NCBI GenBank assembly: GCA_037952775.1 | Contig: JBANAY010000003.1 | Coordinates: 21,204,001-21,268,000 of the forward strand | DNA length: 64,000 nucleotides | Source: Clonostachys chloroleuca | Taxonomy: Eukaryota; Ascomycota; Sordariomycetes; Hypocreales; Bionectriaceae | Reading direction: 5' to 3' | In this document: positions 45,697 to 57,208 of the stretch, piece by piece | Numbering within the stretch: position 1 is the first letter of the stretch | Layout: every line of letters starts with the position of its first letter | Translations under genes and position numbers: made by a program | The notes under the pieces: model-generated | The model's database searches: none | The model's input: the letters and a program-made list of their open reading frames with translations, nothing else | Told to the model about the DNA's origin: nothing

Positions 45697-46707
45697 TTAC
45701 TCCGTCTTCTTTTCTCCACTCTCCCCCTCTAGCTGGGTCTTGCGGCTTTCAAGAGTAAGCCACAGGCTCTTGCTGTGACCTTCAAGAGCGGTCGAGAGAC
45801 CAAGACCGGCGCTTTGTAACACGTGCACAAGCTGAGCTCGGAGTCCGTCAAGACCACCCTCGATGCCACCAACCCAGTTGACGCCACTTTGGTCAAAGAT
45901 TTGGCCTTCAATGCGTCCACCAACGAGAAGAAGTTTTGCTAGACCGTTTTGGCAGGTTGGGTCGTGATACCCAGGGCTCTTCTTTTTCTTTGGGGCGGGG
46001 AATTTCCCTGGAACTGGCGACAGGACGGTGAGCGCCGCTGCGAGGTGTGCGGGCGAGACTGCCGGGATGACGAGAGTAGCCAAAGGACCAACCATGAGGG
46101 GTTGGATCTGAGCGTAGGCCGAATCCTCGGGAATGTCCCTGTTGATAGCCTCGTAGGCAGCTTCCGAGAGATCGTGGACAATGGGGCCTCGAGATGTTCG
46201 GGCGGTGGTGGATTTAGCAGCAGCAGCCTCTGGATCGTGGAATTCGACAATCTTGAGCGCAACGTTGAGCATGTTGGTTCGCACGACCTCGAGCTTGACG
46301 TGGGGTGAGATGTTCACGGGTGCGGAGCCTGGCAGGCTGGTCGTAGCCGGTACTGCCTCTAATGCCTTCTTGAGCTCTCTTTTGACGGCCGCCCATTCCT
46401 CTGCAGTGATGTTGCTGTGCTGGAAAAACAGGATCAGAGGTGTAGTCCGCAGCATCGAAGTGTATGTTCGGATCATTTGACTCTTTCTCGTCTCTGTTGG
46501 TCGTGCGCTGGGAGGTTTGGTCGTCGGGGCGAAATCGACGGGCACCTGAACGCCAGCAGGCTTTGGAGCTGTCGCGGTTGTCGCATTCTTCCTCGAGGTC
46601 GTCGAGAAGTTCTGTACTGCGATTGCACAACTTCTTTGGGGAATAGATGGCTGATATCGTAGTCGCCGGAGGCAGAAGCCTGCCGTTTGGGGTACCCGCC
46701 GGGTCAT
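45697..46707 (-). CDS. MRPL11: Mitochondrial large ribosomal subunit protein uL10m (MRPL11-like)
   Basis: A single-exon minus-strand gene of 336 residues. A mitochondrial presequence is evident (MTRRVPQTAGFCLRRLRYQP, Arg-rich, no acids), followed by a Pro/Thr-rich linker. The L10-type core begins KSQMIRTYTSMLRTTPLILF. FFQHSNITAEEWAAVKREL and VKLEVVRTNMLNVALKIVEF follow, then IQPLMVGPLATLVIPAVSPA and LAKLLLVGGRIEGQIFDQSG. This arrangement is the one I know from fungal YmL11/MRPL11, which anchors the L7/L12 stalk. Divergent from RPT5, sharing about 460 bases of promoter sequence. Confidence 0.87.
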   Translation of the reverse strand: MTRRVPQTAGFCLRRLRYQPSIPQRSCAIAVQNFSTTSRKNATTATAPKPAGVQVPVDFAPTTKPPSARPTETRKSQMIRTYTSMLRTTPLILFFQHSNITAEEWAAVKRELKKALEAVPATTSLPGSAPVNISPHVKLEVVRTNMLNVALKIVEFHDPEAAAAKSTTARTSRGPIVHDLSEAAYEAINRDIPEDSAYAQIQPLMVGPLATLVIPAVSPAHLAAALTVLSPVPGKFPAPKKKKSPGYHDPTCQNGLAKLLLVGGRIEGQIFDQSGVNWVGGIEGGLDGLRAQLVHVLQSAGLGLSTALEGHSKSLWLTLESRKTQLEGESGEKKTE

Positions 46708-47169
46708 TTTTTCTTAAATCGAGATGCGATCCGTCCCGGACGCCTCAATTGACTGAGTAGTAATGTTGGTTGACCCTCAAGGCCTTTCTTTTCCCCTGTC
46801 TTCACTCGACCGTGGTGGGCGTGAACAGTATATTGAATTTAGACCTTGCGGAATTTCTCGATGGGTCCGGATCAACCCAGCCTCCAGCACCAGCCACAGT
46901 ACCCTGAACTGGGCTTAGCGCCGCCACACTTGCTGGACAGGGAGCTTAGTCTAGGTCGAAGCTGATTACGCATGGAACTCACTGCCTTGCCTGCAGCTGG
47001 AGCCTTAATCAACACCAACACTTGCAGAGTCTGTGGATTCTGTAGCATTCTATCCCTTCAGCGCCGCCACAACCGCCACTCTCTTAATAGATCCAATTTT
47101 ATAAGACGACACACGAATTCAGCATTTACCTCGAGTTCATCACCCGTCCCACCCCGCCAGCACCCCATC
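46708..47169. promoter_or_regulatory. Bidirectional promoter region between MRPL11 and RPT5
   Basis: 462 bases between divergent start codons. A frame open from 46972 runs into RPT5, but the first ATG there (46972) would add a non-conserved 66-residue extension, so 47170 is preferred as the RPT5 start. No TATA-like element was identified. Confidence 0.5.
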
Positions 47170-48716
47170 ATGTCCACCCTTGAAGAGCTCGACGACCTCG
47201 ATCGTCGGGACCAGGATGACAAGAAGAGAGATGACCGCAAGGACAGGGACGGCAAGAAGAACAAGGATGGAGACGAGGAGATGAAGGAAGCTGATGAGGA
47301 CGACGACGTTCTCGACGAGGAGATTCTGAGCCTCAGCACACAAGACATCCAGACGAGGAAGCGGCTACTCGAAAACGACTCTAGAATTATGAAGAGCGAG
47401 CTCTCCCGGTTATCACACGAGAAGGCAGCTATGGGGGAGAAGATCAAAGACAACATGGACAAGATTGCCAACAACAGGTTTGTTACCATACGCCAACTGG
47501 GTCGCAATACAAGCTAACATGCCGTTCAAGACAACTACCCTACTTGGTCGGTAACGTGGTTGAACTGCTCGATCTTGACCCCACTGCCGAGTCATCGGAG
47601 GAAGGTGCAAATATCGACCTGGATGCTACGAGAGTGGGCAAATCGGCCGTGATCAAGACATCAACGCGGCAGACTATCTTTCTGCCCTTGATTGGCTTGG
47701 TCGATTCCGATAAGCTCAAGCCCGGCGATCTTATTGGTGTCAACAAGGATTCTTATTTGATCCTGGACACCCTGCCCGCCGAGTACGACAGCAGAGTGAA
47801 GGCGATGGAGGTCGACGAGAAGCCCACAGAACAGTACGGCGATGTGGGTGGCCTGGATAAGCAAATCTCGGAGCTGGTTGAAGCTATTGTCTGGCCCATG
47901 AAGGAAGCTGAACGCTTCAAGAAGATTGGAATCAAGGCACCAAAGGGTAGGTTATGGGAACACTGTGTTTCTGGAAGATGGCTGCTAACCTGAACACCAT
48001 AGGCGCTCTGATGTACGGCCCCCCGGTACCGGAAAGACCCTTCTCGCGAGAGCTTGCGCAGCACAAACGGACGCCACCTTCCTCAAGTTGGCAGGTCCAC
48101 AACTGGTACAGATGTTTATCGGTGACGGTGCCAAGCTGGTTCGAGACTGCTTCGCCCTCGCAAAGGAGAAGGCGCCGGCAATCATCTTCATCGACGAGTT
48201 GGATGCCGTTGGTACGAAGCGTTTCGACAGTGAGAAGAGTGGTGATCGAGAGGTCCAGCGTACCATGTTGGAGCTGCTTAACCAACTGGACGGTTTTGCC
48301 TCGGACGACCGAATCAAGGTCCTCGCCGCCACCAACCGTGTTGATGTCCTCGACCCTGCCCTCCTCCGTTCTGGTCGTCTGGACCGCAAGATCGAGTTTC
48401 CCCTACCAAACGAGGAGGCACGTGCACAGATTCTCAAGATCCACTCGCGTAAGATGAAGCTCGTTGACGGGGTCAACTGGGGCGAATTGGCCCGCAGCAC
48501 AGACGAGTTCGGTGGTGCTATGCTCAAGGCCGTCTGCGTCGAAGCTGGCATGATTGCCCTACGGTCTGGAAAGAACAAGATTGGCCACGAGCACTACGTC
48601 GACGCGATCGCAGAAGTGCAGGCCAAGAAGAAAGACGTAAGCTTATACCCCTACGCGCGAGTCTGCTTTCACGTTGCTAACTTTAATCCTCTCAGACCGT
48701 CAACTTTTACGCTTAA
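47170..48716 (+). CDS. RPT5: 26S proteasome ATPase subunit Rpt5 (frame broken by one base in Walker A)
   Basis: Exons 47170-47477, 47531-47946, 48003-48636 and 48696-48716 encode about 459 residues once the missing base is allowed for. Rpt5 is one of six AAA+ subunits of the 19S base. The N-terminal coiled coil is acidic/basic (residues 1-100). The OB segment ([20 protein letters not shown]) and [20 protein letters not shown] follow. Then come Walker A (ALMYGPPGTGKT expected, about residues 243-254), Walker B ([16 protein letters not shown], near 300) and [20 protein letters not shown]. The last exon encodes TVNFYA, the HbYX-type tail that opens the 20S gate. The base run 48019-48024 holds six C where seven are needed, so GPP and GTGKT lie in different frames. 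Because this subunit is essential and otherwise intact, a base-calling error is the likelier explanation. Confidence 0.93.
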
Positions 48717-50009
48717 TTTCTCGTATTCCTGGGGCGCAAAATAGACGACCGTGATCTGGATTAGAACAAAGGGCATTGGCAAAGCAGCCTTGATGGCCAG
48801 CGTGGGTAATTGTAACAATAGAGACGGTCGTTTAAACTGCCTAGAACTAAGCTCTGTGTTACGGCTCACCCAACTCATCTCAACTTATGCAAGCGTGACG
48901 TATAGTAATTTGTGCCCTGTGGCGCATGTCTGGGGTTGAACAGTCATGGTCGGATTTGGGTTTCGGTTATTACAATCTTGCATGGAATCGGTAATTGTGT
49001 GATCCATTTCAGCTAACATGGGAAGCGCGGGATTGCTCCAATCCATTACTCTCAAGGGAAAGATGGCCTGAGCTGAATCCGGCGCGGGTGGTTTGCTCCT
49101 CCCATCGGCGATTTGGGGATCAACGCCCTTACATAAGGCGGAGGTCAAGTTAGGTCGCTTTCACATATGACGGAATCTTCAACAAATGCTTTTGATGGAG
49201 CCAACTAAGGAAATAAATGAGACAAATGCTTTCTACACAGGAAATATTCTAACTGCAGAAGACGCAAACTGTCATGGCATGAACGACTGATGCTATGCGG
49301 CTGTACCAGATTGTTTGGATGGGGTTTCACAAAACTGAGGTACAGGCCGCTAATAGATGATGTAGGGCTACGTCATGACTACGGCAGAATCACTAGGTCG
49401 ATCGGCATCACGTCAAAACATCACAAGCTTTTGCCCTACCAACTGGTACAGCTGTACTTGCGCAATCGTGGCCAGGTCTGTCGAAGGCACGTAGTTTGGG
49501 GATTCGTGGCACTGTCTGTGTAGATATATGCACTCGCCATGTCAATACAATAAGAAACAGAGAGCTATAGAAAGCGGTGACAGGGTAGCGAACCGCGATC
49601 GAGCTTGTAAATCATGTGAAAGAGCGCAGCGAGAGTACTTACAGCTAGGAGCAATTTGTCCATTCAAGTAAATTATTAGAGGTACATGCATCAGGTACTC
49701 CCTGGGATGGCTTAATGGCGGCTGGAGTAGCACAATCGGTGACGTGATAGACTGGTGAGAAGGTGCTCAAACACACACCAAGCAGCTGCCCATAGCTCCT
49801 GCCCCCTACTAGGCGGGCCTAACATCATCTCTACTACATCATAATACTTCACATTCTCGCACTCCACGTTTCTTCTTCTCCTCTCCTGCCCTTTATTTCA
49901 TCTGCCAATCTCGCCTTTTTTTCTCTACCTCCTCTGACTTCCTTGTTTCTCTCCAAATCAAACCTCTAAGCTCCACGATTTCGAGTAGCAGCTTTGTAAA
50001 CATCCCACC
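48717..50009. other. Intergenic region with no gene
   Basis: Random short frames only. The sequence around 49850-49990 is CT-rich (CTTCTTCTCCTCTCC, CTACCTCCTCTG), consistent with the promoter and leader of the Ish1-like gene. Confidence 0.5.
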
Positions 50010-51773
50010 ATGCGACCCCTCTCTACCGTCTTGACGGTCGCGCTCGCCGTCTCTGGCGTGGCAGCAAGCAGCTGGTTCCCTGGCACCAAGTCAGGTGCGT
50101 CACATTGACTATGCATCCTTTTCTAAGAAAGCAAATAGGCTAACGCGCATGCCAAAGCAGTTTACAACAAATGGCACGAAACCGAGCTTGAGCGCTGGCT
50201 CTCAGACAACAACATCCCCTACCCCACCCCCGCCGATCGCAAGGATCTCGAGACTCTGGTGGGAAAGAACTGGAACGACTACGTTGTGGCTCCGTACAAC
50301 AGCTGGGACACCGTCCAGCTTAGCAAGTACTTGCAGGCCAAGGGTAAGCAGTCCCAGGCTGATGTCGAATCTGCCAAGGACAGCCTGGTCGAGCAGGTCA
50401 AGAACAACTGGTACGAGACCGAAGAGAATTCCTACCAGGCCTGGAATAATGTCAAGGATTGGATTCTCGATACTTGGACCGACAGCCAGCTGAAGGCTTT
50501 CGCCGACAAGCATAATATTCCTGGTTTGTCCATCTTTCTTGTTGAGTCGCGTGCGACTGGCACTAACTTATGACGATTGATAGTCCCCCAGCCTCGTCAC
50601 CGTGATACCCTTCTCCAGAAGTCTCGCCAAGCCTATGAATCCGTTGCCAAAAAGCTCGGAGAGGCCGCGCAGTACCCTGGAGACTGGCTGTATCAGACCT
50701 GGACAGAATCTGAGCTGAAGGAGTGGCTTGATAAGAATGGATTCCCTGCCCCTCAACCCACCAGCCGTGACAAGCTTGTCGCATCTGTCCGTCGTAACTC
50801 ACGTCTTGCATACCTCAAAGCCCGAGATCAGGCCGCTAGCGCTACAGCCAGCGCCCAGGCTTCCTATGCCACTTTGACTGATATCATCATCGATGCCTGG
50901 AGCGAGTCCCAGCTTAAGGCGTTCTGTGATAAGAATGCCATTCCTGTTCCCCAGGGTACCAAGGTTAACGAACTGCGTGCTCTGGTTCGCAAGCACCGGG
51001 CTGCTATCCTTGGCGATACCGTTGCCTCCAGCGCCTCATCGGCTTTTGGAGCTGCCACTTCCAACGTTGGGAATGAATATGCCAAGGCAACTGACCGTGT
51101 CTACCTGGCAGCTGAGTCAGTCTTTGACGACGCTGTTGGTGCCTGGTCTGAAAGCCGCCTGAAGGCCTACCTTGATGCCCGAGGCGTCCCAGTCCCTCAT
51201 GGCTCCACCACCGACGAGCTGCGGGCTTTGGTTCGAAAGAACACTCACAAGGCTGCTTCCGGATGGAACGCTTGGACTTTTGATGACTTCTCATACGACA
51301 ACCTCAAGAGCTATCTCCAAAAGAACGGTGATGCCGCGGCAAAGAAGGCGGCCGAGAAGAAGGATGCCACTCGCGATGAGCTTGTTAGCGCAGCTCAGTC
51401 TGCTTACTCCTCCGCTTCCACTGCTGGAGGTAACACATATGCCTCCGCTACTAGCTATCTCGCATCTGCCACTGAGGCCGCCAAGAGCAACGCGTTTGAG
51501 ACCTGGACTGAGTCTGATCTTAAGGCATACCTCGATAGCTACGGTATCCCAGTTCACCAAGGCACTAAGCTTGAGGAACTGAAGGCCATGGCGCGCAAGC
51601 AATCGACCTTTTTCAAGTACGGAACTTCCACGCCATCTGAGACTCTTTTCGCTAAGGTCGAGGAGTCTGCCAAGGAAGGCTGGAACTGGGTTGCCAAACA
51701 ACTCAATCTTGGAGGCCAGACTGCCAAGGAGAAGGCAGCCGAGGCCGAGGAGAAGTTGAGGCAAGAGCTGTAA
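50010..51773 (+). CDS. Ish1-domain protein (Ish1/Msc1-like)
   Basis: Three exons (50010-50094, 50161-50523, 50584-51773) encode 545 residues. A signal peptide or signal anchor (MRPLSTVLTVALAVSGVAAS) begins the protein. Eight degenerate Ish1 repeats follow, built around W-[ST]-[ED]-S-x-L-K-x-[WYF]-L-D-x-x-x-I-P-V-P: for example TWTDSQLKAFADKHNIPVPQ, TWTESELKEWLDKNGFPAPQ, AWSESQLKAFCDKNAIPVPQ, AWSESRLKAYLDARGVPVPH and TWTESDLKAYLDSYGIPVHQ. In S. pombe Ish1 is a stress-induced nuclear-envelope protein, and in S. cerevisiae Msc1 affects meiotic sister-chromatid recombination. The location here is probably the perinuclear/ER lumen. The final 20 residues are a charged helix (KEKAAEAEEKLRQEL). Both introns (66 and 60 nt) follow the GT-AG rule and restore repeat sequence. 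Confidence 0.92.
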
Positions 51774-52351
51774 AGTACGAGCTAGAAGGCTCCTTTGTAC
51801 TTTTACTTAATCCTATCCTCTAGAAACATCGAAGCAAGCGGAGTGATACATCTCCGTTCTTTGACGATGGTTCATGGGTGAATGAATTATGGACATGCGA
51901 TTGATATTGTTAGTTCTGGTCCGTTAGGGAAGCACGTTTCTTCTTTTTACAGTGGAGGGGTTTCCCTCCAAAAACAACATGGCTTAGAGTTATGAAGTTT
52001 GTTATCCTAGTACCATTCCTTATTGCAGTCGGTTCCATTTACCATGATGATGTGTGCATTAAAATTGATGTCTGTGGTTTCAGTCGTGATCCCCGCACAC
52101 ATTCACGTCAGATGTACACAGTCGTAGTGTTTCCCTCTTAATCTACTATGACTGGAAGATGTATTTGTAGTTTATTTTATTTATATATTCAGCAATTCCA
52201 TTTTCCAACGCCAGCGCTATTAGGTTATTGAATCTGCTGCGAGCCACGAGGCACTTGGATATATTGCCATGTAACCACATCCATGTCCAACTTGTTCCCA
52301 AACAATTCGACACCATATCCTTCTTTTCTCCTTCTTTTTCCGTGTCCCATC
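51774..52351. other. Convergent spacer between the Ish1-like gene and ERB1
   Basis: 578 bases of 3' flank. Nothing recognised. A long minus-strand open frame across 52146-53585 is an out-of-frame reading of ERB1 (Arg/Pro-rich) and is not a gene. Confidence 0.55.
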
Positions 52352-54641
52352 CTAAGCCCAGAGTCGGCAGGTCCCGTCCGCGCCTGCGCTTATGCACCAG
52401 GGATGGCGGGGGTGCCAGTCGACGTCGAGGACGCCGAGCTTGCTGACGATCTTGTGGCCCTTGAGCATCTTGACGGGGACGATGGTGGCGTTCTCCATGA
52501 GGTCGCTGACGACTTTCCCGTGGAAGATCTGGAGGGAGCCGTCGTCGCTGGCGTCGGCGAAGAGGGGGAGGGCGCGGTGGTACCTGACGGCGCGGACGGC
52601 CTCGGAGTGGAAGCGCATGGTCTTGTAGGGCCTGTTGGAGAGGTCGAGGTCGTGCCAGAGGAGGCGGCGGTCGTAGGAGCCGACGATGAGGTTGTCGCCG
52701 CCCGGGTGGATGTCGAAGCCGGAGATCCAGCGTGCTCCGGGCTGGAGGACCTTGACGAGCTCCTGGCGCTGGAGGTCGTAGCAGCGGATCATGCGCTGGG
52801 TGGCGACGAAGAAGTAGGGGCGGGAGGGGTGGAAGTGGGCGGCCTGGGCGAGACCGGGGAGGCGGCGGAAGGGGATCTGGCTGAGGTGCTTGGAGAGGGT
52901 GTGGATGGCGACGGAGCTGCGCTGGCCGGTGGGGGAGACGGTGCAGAGGAAGTCGCCGCGGCGGTGCCAGCTGAGGGTCTTGATGGACGCGCGGACGGTG
53001 GCCTTGAGGAGGACGCCGGCGGCCTCGAGCTTGGAGCCCGGCCTGGACCACTTGGCTGGGGGTTCTTTCTTGGCGCCGTCGGCGGTCGTGGGGACTGCTC
53101 CGTTGGTGGCGTGGCCGAAGCCGAGGTCGATTACGTCTCTGCTGGCCTTCTCTAGTGCGTCGCTGACCAGGGGGGCACGGCGAAGAAGAGGTCCTCGCCC
53201 GCAACGGCGGCGAGGATGAAGGTCTCTTTGTTGGGGCGCCACCTGACGACCTGGACAGGCTCCTCGGTGCTGAGACGGGCAACCCACTCTTGATGACCGT
53301 TGAGTGACCAGACGCGAACAGTGCCGTCGTCACCGCCAGAGGCAATCCACTCTCCGTCGGGGCTGAAGGAGACGGTGCGTACACGACCCTCGTGTCCCTT
53401 AAAGATGGCCTGGCAGACAGTTGGGAAGGGCTTAAGCTCCTCTGGGCTGGGGAGCTTGGGCAGTAATGAGTTGGGGTCGATGTTGAGCCTGTTCTTGCGC
53501 ACTCTGGGAGCAAGGTAGAGATCGAGACTGCGCTCGAACCTTTCCTTGACAAACTCTCCGTATCCGGGGACCTTGCGCAGGGCATCGAACTTGGCTGGCA
53601 GATACTCCTTCTCGCGCTCTTCTGGATCCATCTTCTCCCAGGCCTCCCTCTCCTCCTGTGTGGGCAGGTACTCCGGAGGTGGGTTGTAACTGAGGTCGTA
53701 GCCAGGAGGTGCCAGCTTGGGGGCGGGGATGTTCATGATATGGCGTTCCTGGGCCTCCTCGTTTGCCCAGATGTCGTAGTGGACTTCCTCCTCCTCACCC
53801 TTCTCTCGTTCTCGTTCCTCAGGGGGCTTGTATGGCAAGATTCTTCCTTCCTTGATAGCCCGGACCAGCTTTGCGATTCGCTTAGCCTCGTGCTTAGATG
53901 GGAGGAAGCGTCGCTTGGGTTCGGGAGCGGAGCTGAGGGGCATCTTCTCCTCGATGCTTGTGAAGTAAGGAATCAGATCCTGGCATTGGTTTGTTAGCAA
54001 CTGGTCACAAAGGTATGGACAATTCTATGGTGGTGAATGCCTACGGGATATGGGTCATAGTTCTCCTCTGGGATCTGCGAAGTCTGGAGGCGGCGAAGCA
54101 ATTCCAGCTGCTCCCGGGTGAGCTCCAAGGGCTTTCCGGTCTGGGGATCCGTGAGACCTGTCCAACCCTTGGGGATTTCAATGGTTTCGAGGAGTGCATC
54201 GAGTGCATCTCCAGTCGCTGGGCGCATGATCTTCTTTCCGTTGATATCGTAACCGATGTGAGGGTAAGAGTCATAGAAAGACAGCGGGATGTTTCCAATG
54301 GTATTGCCCTTCTCGTTGGCGTCGGAATCGTCGCTGTCGTAGACAGGATCGATCTCGGCGTACTCGTATCGCTCATTGCCATTGGCGTCCTTCACGACCT
54401 TGTAATTGGGCTTTGATTCGTCGTCATCTGCGCTAGAAACACTCGTAGCGTCGAAGTCGTTGCCAATATCATCGTCATCGGGGTCATTAAAGTCCTCCGA
54501 GTTGGGGTCAGATTCGGACCCGGAATCATTTTCCTCATCGTCGGACAGAACGCCTTCGAGCGCAGTCCCAGCGAGACCATCGTCTGACTCGTCCGACTCC
54601 GCGACGTCCTTTCTCTTCTTTGATAAACGTGGAGGAGCCAT
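52352..54641 (-). CDS. ERB1: Ribosome biogenesis protein Erb1/BOP1 (frame broken by one base)
   Basis: Two exons on the minus strand (54641-54045 and 53979-52352). Allowing one missing base, they encode 741 residues. Erb1 joins Nop7 and Ytm1 (PeBoW complex) for 60S subunit maturation in the nucleolus. The N-terminal 110 residues are acidic ([20 protein letters not shown]). The BOP1 N-terminal domain follows ([24 protein letters not shown], here [40 protein letters not shown]). A seven-bladed WD40 propeller comes after ([20 protein letters not shown]; the tail [20 protein letters not shown]). The frame breaks at FFAVPP near residue 467, where six G (53170-53175; C on the coding strand) stand in place of the seven required. 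Restoring one base reconnects [13 protein letters not shown]. No other defect is visible, so a consensus error is likely. Confidence 0.93.
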
Positions 54642-55397
54642 TGTGTGTGTTGAATGAAACTGTGCGCACACCCAGCGAGGTTTCAATTCTCAATGGCGGC
54701 GGATACACGGTGGAAGGCACAAGATCTTTCAGCGGGCCAAGACTCCAAGGCTTTGGAGACTTTTTTTTTCTTATCTGCGATTGTCCAACCACCAGCCAAC
54801 CCCACATGGTTTTTCTGCCAGCCCAAGCCAAGGCTGGCAGGGCGGTGAGGTAAGACCCACAAAACCAGAGCATGCCTTCACTTGCTGCCAAGCTCACATA
54901 CGATAGGCTCCCAAAACCCCAAAAGAACCCATATTGAATCATCGTATCTCAGTTTGCAGATCTATTGTTCTGAGCCAGAAGTGCCATATTTATACCTCAT
55001 ATACACGAGGCTCGGCTTTGGTTTGGCCGTGGCTTTTTTTGTCTTCCGCTTACTGCCTACCCTAAACCATACATAATGTAGGTCCGTATGAATTAGGTTG
55101 TATTAAACCGATGGAACAGTTATATTCTTGGTTTGACCTAAATAGAAATGCTCAGTTTATCAAGACCAGCCTAAATTGAGACTGCATTTTAAGTTAGCAT
55201 CAAGTTTGACAACTACTTTGACTTCGGACATCGACAGCAAAACTTCCTCATGTCTGAACTCGCGAGCTCGGCATAGAATAGCGCATTCCTCCTACTCCCT
55301 CATCTATCGAGGTCCTAATTTGAACCATTAAAATCCGTACTTCAACTTCCCCAGTGCCACGACCGAACTCCCTATTTTATTAATTTCTACAGTGACG
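54642..55397. other. Intergenic region at the edge of the housekeeping block
   Basis: Nothing recognised. A poly-T run near 54763-54773 lies within it. From here onward gene density falls and the DNA is more AT-rich. Confidence 0.5.
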
Positions 55398-55819
55398 ATG
55401 ACAACTAGTACAGCCATGGCTTCTGGTACTGATTCTGATACGATCATAAGCGTAAACCAGACCTCCGACAAGGCTGTATCCTACCTGCGATCCGACGGTT
55501 CTTTCACCTGTATTCCGAAGATAAATGAACCTGGTACAGATTACGATCTCTACGAACTACGTGAGTACTTTGACTTACGTTTATTTGCAATTCTCGACGC
55601 CTTTGACGCCCTCGGTCGCTTTGTCTCTCCTGAAATTCTTGATGCGTGACATATAAAACAAGGTTGAAAGTAAGCTTGAATGAAGTGAGCGGATCACCAA
55701 GGCGTTTGACATTCGTTCGTCGCGACAAGCCCCGAGAAACAGAAACGTGGAGCCGGTTATTTGACCCAGTGACCTCCTCAGCTCGGGAGAATTCTGGAAG
55801 TGGTGAATTTAAAGAATAA
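55398..55819 (+). CDS. Possible two-exon hypothetical protein of 103 residues
   Basis: Weakly supported. Exon 55398-55560 (MTTSTAMASGTDSDTIISVN start, then DKAVSYLRSDGSFTCIPKIN and DYDLYEL) may splice from GTGAGT at 55561 to an acceptor at 55670. It would continue LSLNEVSGSPRRLTFVRRDK and stop at 55819, with compatible phases (312 coding bases). The second exon has coherent polar sequence and DKPRETETWSRLF, which looks like protein. Without splicing the first exon reads on into FDLRLFAILDAFDALGRF and stops at 55649, an equally simple alternative. I do not recognise either version, and the gene could be a fragment of a larger family. Confidence 0.32.
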
Positions 55820-56173
55820 GTGCTTGTCGATCACCCTACTCTATCTCCCGAGTCCGATGAATCCTGGCTGGTTATGGTCTGGATCGCCAAAACCAAGAGC
55901 CGTGAGCAATTGGTATCCAGGCATGCCAAATGCGCGCCAATTGTTTCACGGCGCATGGGGCATTGATTTCCAGGAGCAGGCGATGGGTTCTGGCGATCAA
56001 CACTAATGGCCTGCCGCTCCAATGGGCGACCGGATCGGAGGATGGCTCCGAGTCTCCAAATCCGACTGCTTGAAACATCGTGGTGGAGATGGTTATAAAG
56101 CCCCAGCAACTGCCGCTTGTAAGAGCTCACAGAATTACCGAAAGCGCTCACGTCTTCGTTGTTTCCTTCTATT
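55820..56173. other. Intergenic region upstream of the GH43 gene
   Basis: 354 bases, presumably the GH43 promoter. Nothing specific was recognised. Confidence 0.45.
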
Positions 56174-57208
56174 ATGCTTCTTCAAAGCATTGCCACACTG
56201 GCCTTAGGCATCAGCAGCCTTTTCGGCGTTGCAACAGCCTTCACCAACCCCATCAGGAACCCTGGCGGCGCCGATCCCCAAGTCACCTGGTCCGGAGGCT
56301 ACTACTATCTTGTGTCTACCGAGTGGACAAACCTGCAAATCTCTCGTGCTGAGACAATTGATGGCCTCAAGACCGCTCAGCCCAAGGTCATTTACACCGA
56401 CAGCAATAGTTCGCGATGCTGCAATGTTTGGGCACCAGAGATTCACTACTTTGACGGAAACTGGTATCTCTACTACACCGCAGGCAGCAGTGCGAATTTG
56501 GACCTCCAACGATCACACGTCTTGAAGGGTAAGTAGAATTTCTCCGCGAAGTGAAATACGCTCGTTGACGCTCGGCTTTGTTTTCTAGGTGGTGCTACTC
56601 CGTGGGATGAGTGGTCCTATGCGGGCCAGATCGCTCCTGACTGGGGGATTGACGGCACCATTGTCCGTTTCAATGACTGGGGAAACTACTTTGTGTATTC
56701 TTGCATGACTGGCGTCGCACACCAGTCAACGTGCGTGCGCAAGCTTGGAAGCGACTACGTCACGGCTGGTGATCTCACCATCATTTCCCAGCCAGACCAG
56801 AGCTGGGAGCAGAGCGAGGTCCCAGTTCAAGAAGGACCGAATGCTCTTTATTTCGGGGGGAAGACCTACATTGCATACTCGGCAAACTACTGCTGGACTG
56901 CCGACTACTGTGTTGCGCTCCTAGAGTGGACCGGTGGCGACCCTGCTCTCGCCTCGTCCTGGACCAAATCGAACGGCTGTGTACTCAAGAGCGGCAATGG
57001 GAATTACGGCACAGGCCACAACTCTTTCTTCACCAGCCCTGATGGCAGTGAAACTTGGATCACCTTCCATGCTGCGTCTGCCTCGACAGGAGCTTGCGAT
57101 GATACGAGATATGCCATGGTGCAGCCTTTGACTGCCAACTCGGATGGGTCTCCCAACTTTGGCGCCGCTCAGAGTTTCTCTTATGAGTGGCCTGAGCCAA
57201 GTAGGTAG
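56174..57208 (+). CDS. Secreted glycoside hydrolase family 43 protein (arabinan/xylan-type)
   Basis: Two exons (56174-56528 and 56589-57208, 60-nt intron) encode 324 residues. A signal peptide (MLLQSIATLALGISSLFGVA, cleavage near ATA|FTN) indicates secretion. The five-bladed propeller motifs of GH43 are visible. The catalytic base is the Asp in NPIRNPGGADPQVTW, and CNVWAPEIHYFDGNWYLYYT is the canonical W-A-P-E segment. The pKa-modulating Asp lies in IDGTIVRFNDW, and the general acid Glu in VPVQEGPNALYF. Family 43 enzymes release arabinose or xylose from plant hemicellulose or pectin side chains; the exact substrate cannot be assigned. All key residues are present. The intron falls after HVLKG and restores GGATPWDEWSYAG. 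It fits an accessory secretome gene. Confidence 0.9.

Noticed and set aside
46972..47169. Upstream ATG extending RPT5 by 66 residues
   Set aside because: The extension is Cys/His/Arg-rich and unlike any Rpt5. The ATG at 47170 starts the familiar acidic coiled-coil N-terminus.
52283..53155. 290-codon plus-strand frame antisense to ERB1
   Set aside because: It is rich in Val/Gly/Glu/Asp, as expected for the complement of a GC-rich gene, and has no independent start context or splice support.
52146..53585. 479-codon minus-strand open frame over ERB1
   Set aside because: It is an out-of-frame reading of the WD40 gene, with extreme Arg/Pro content and no family character.
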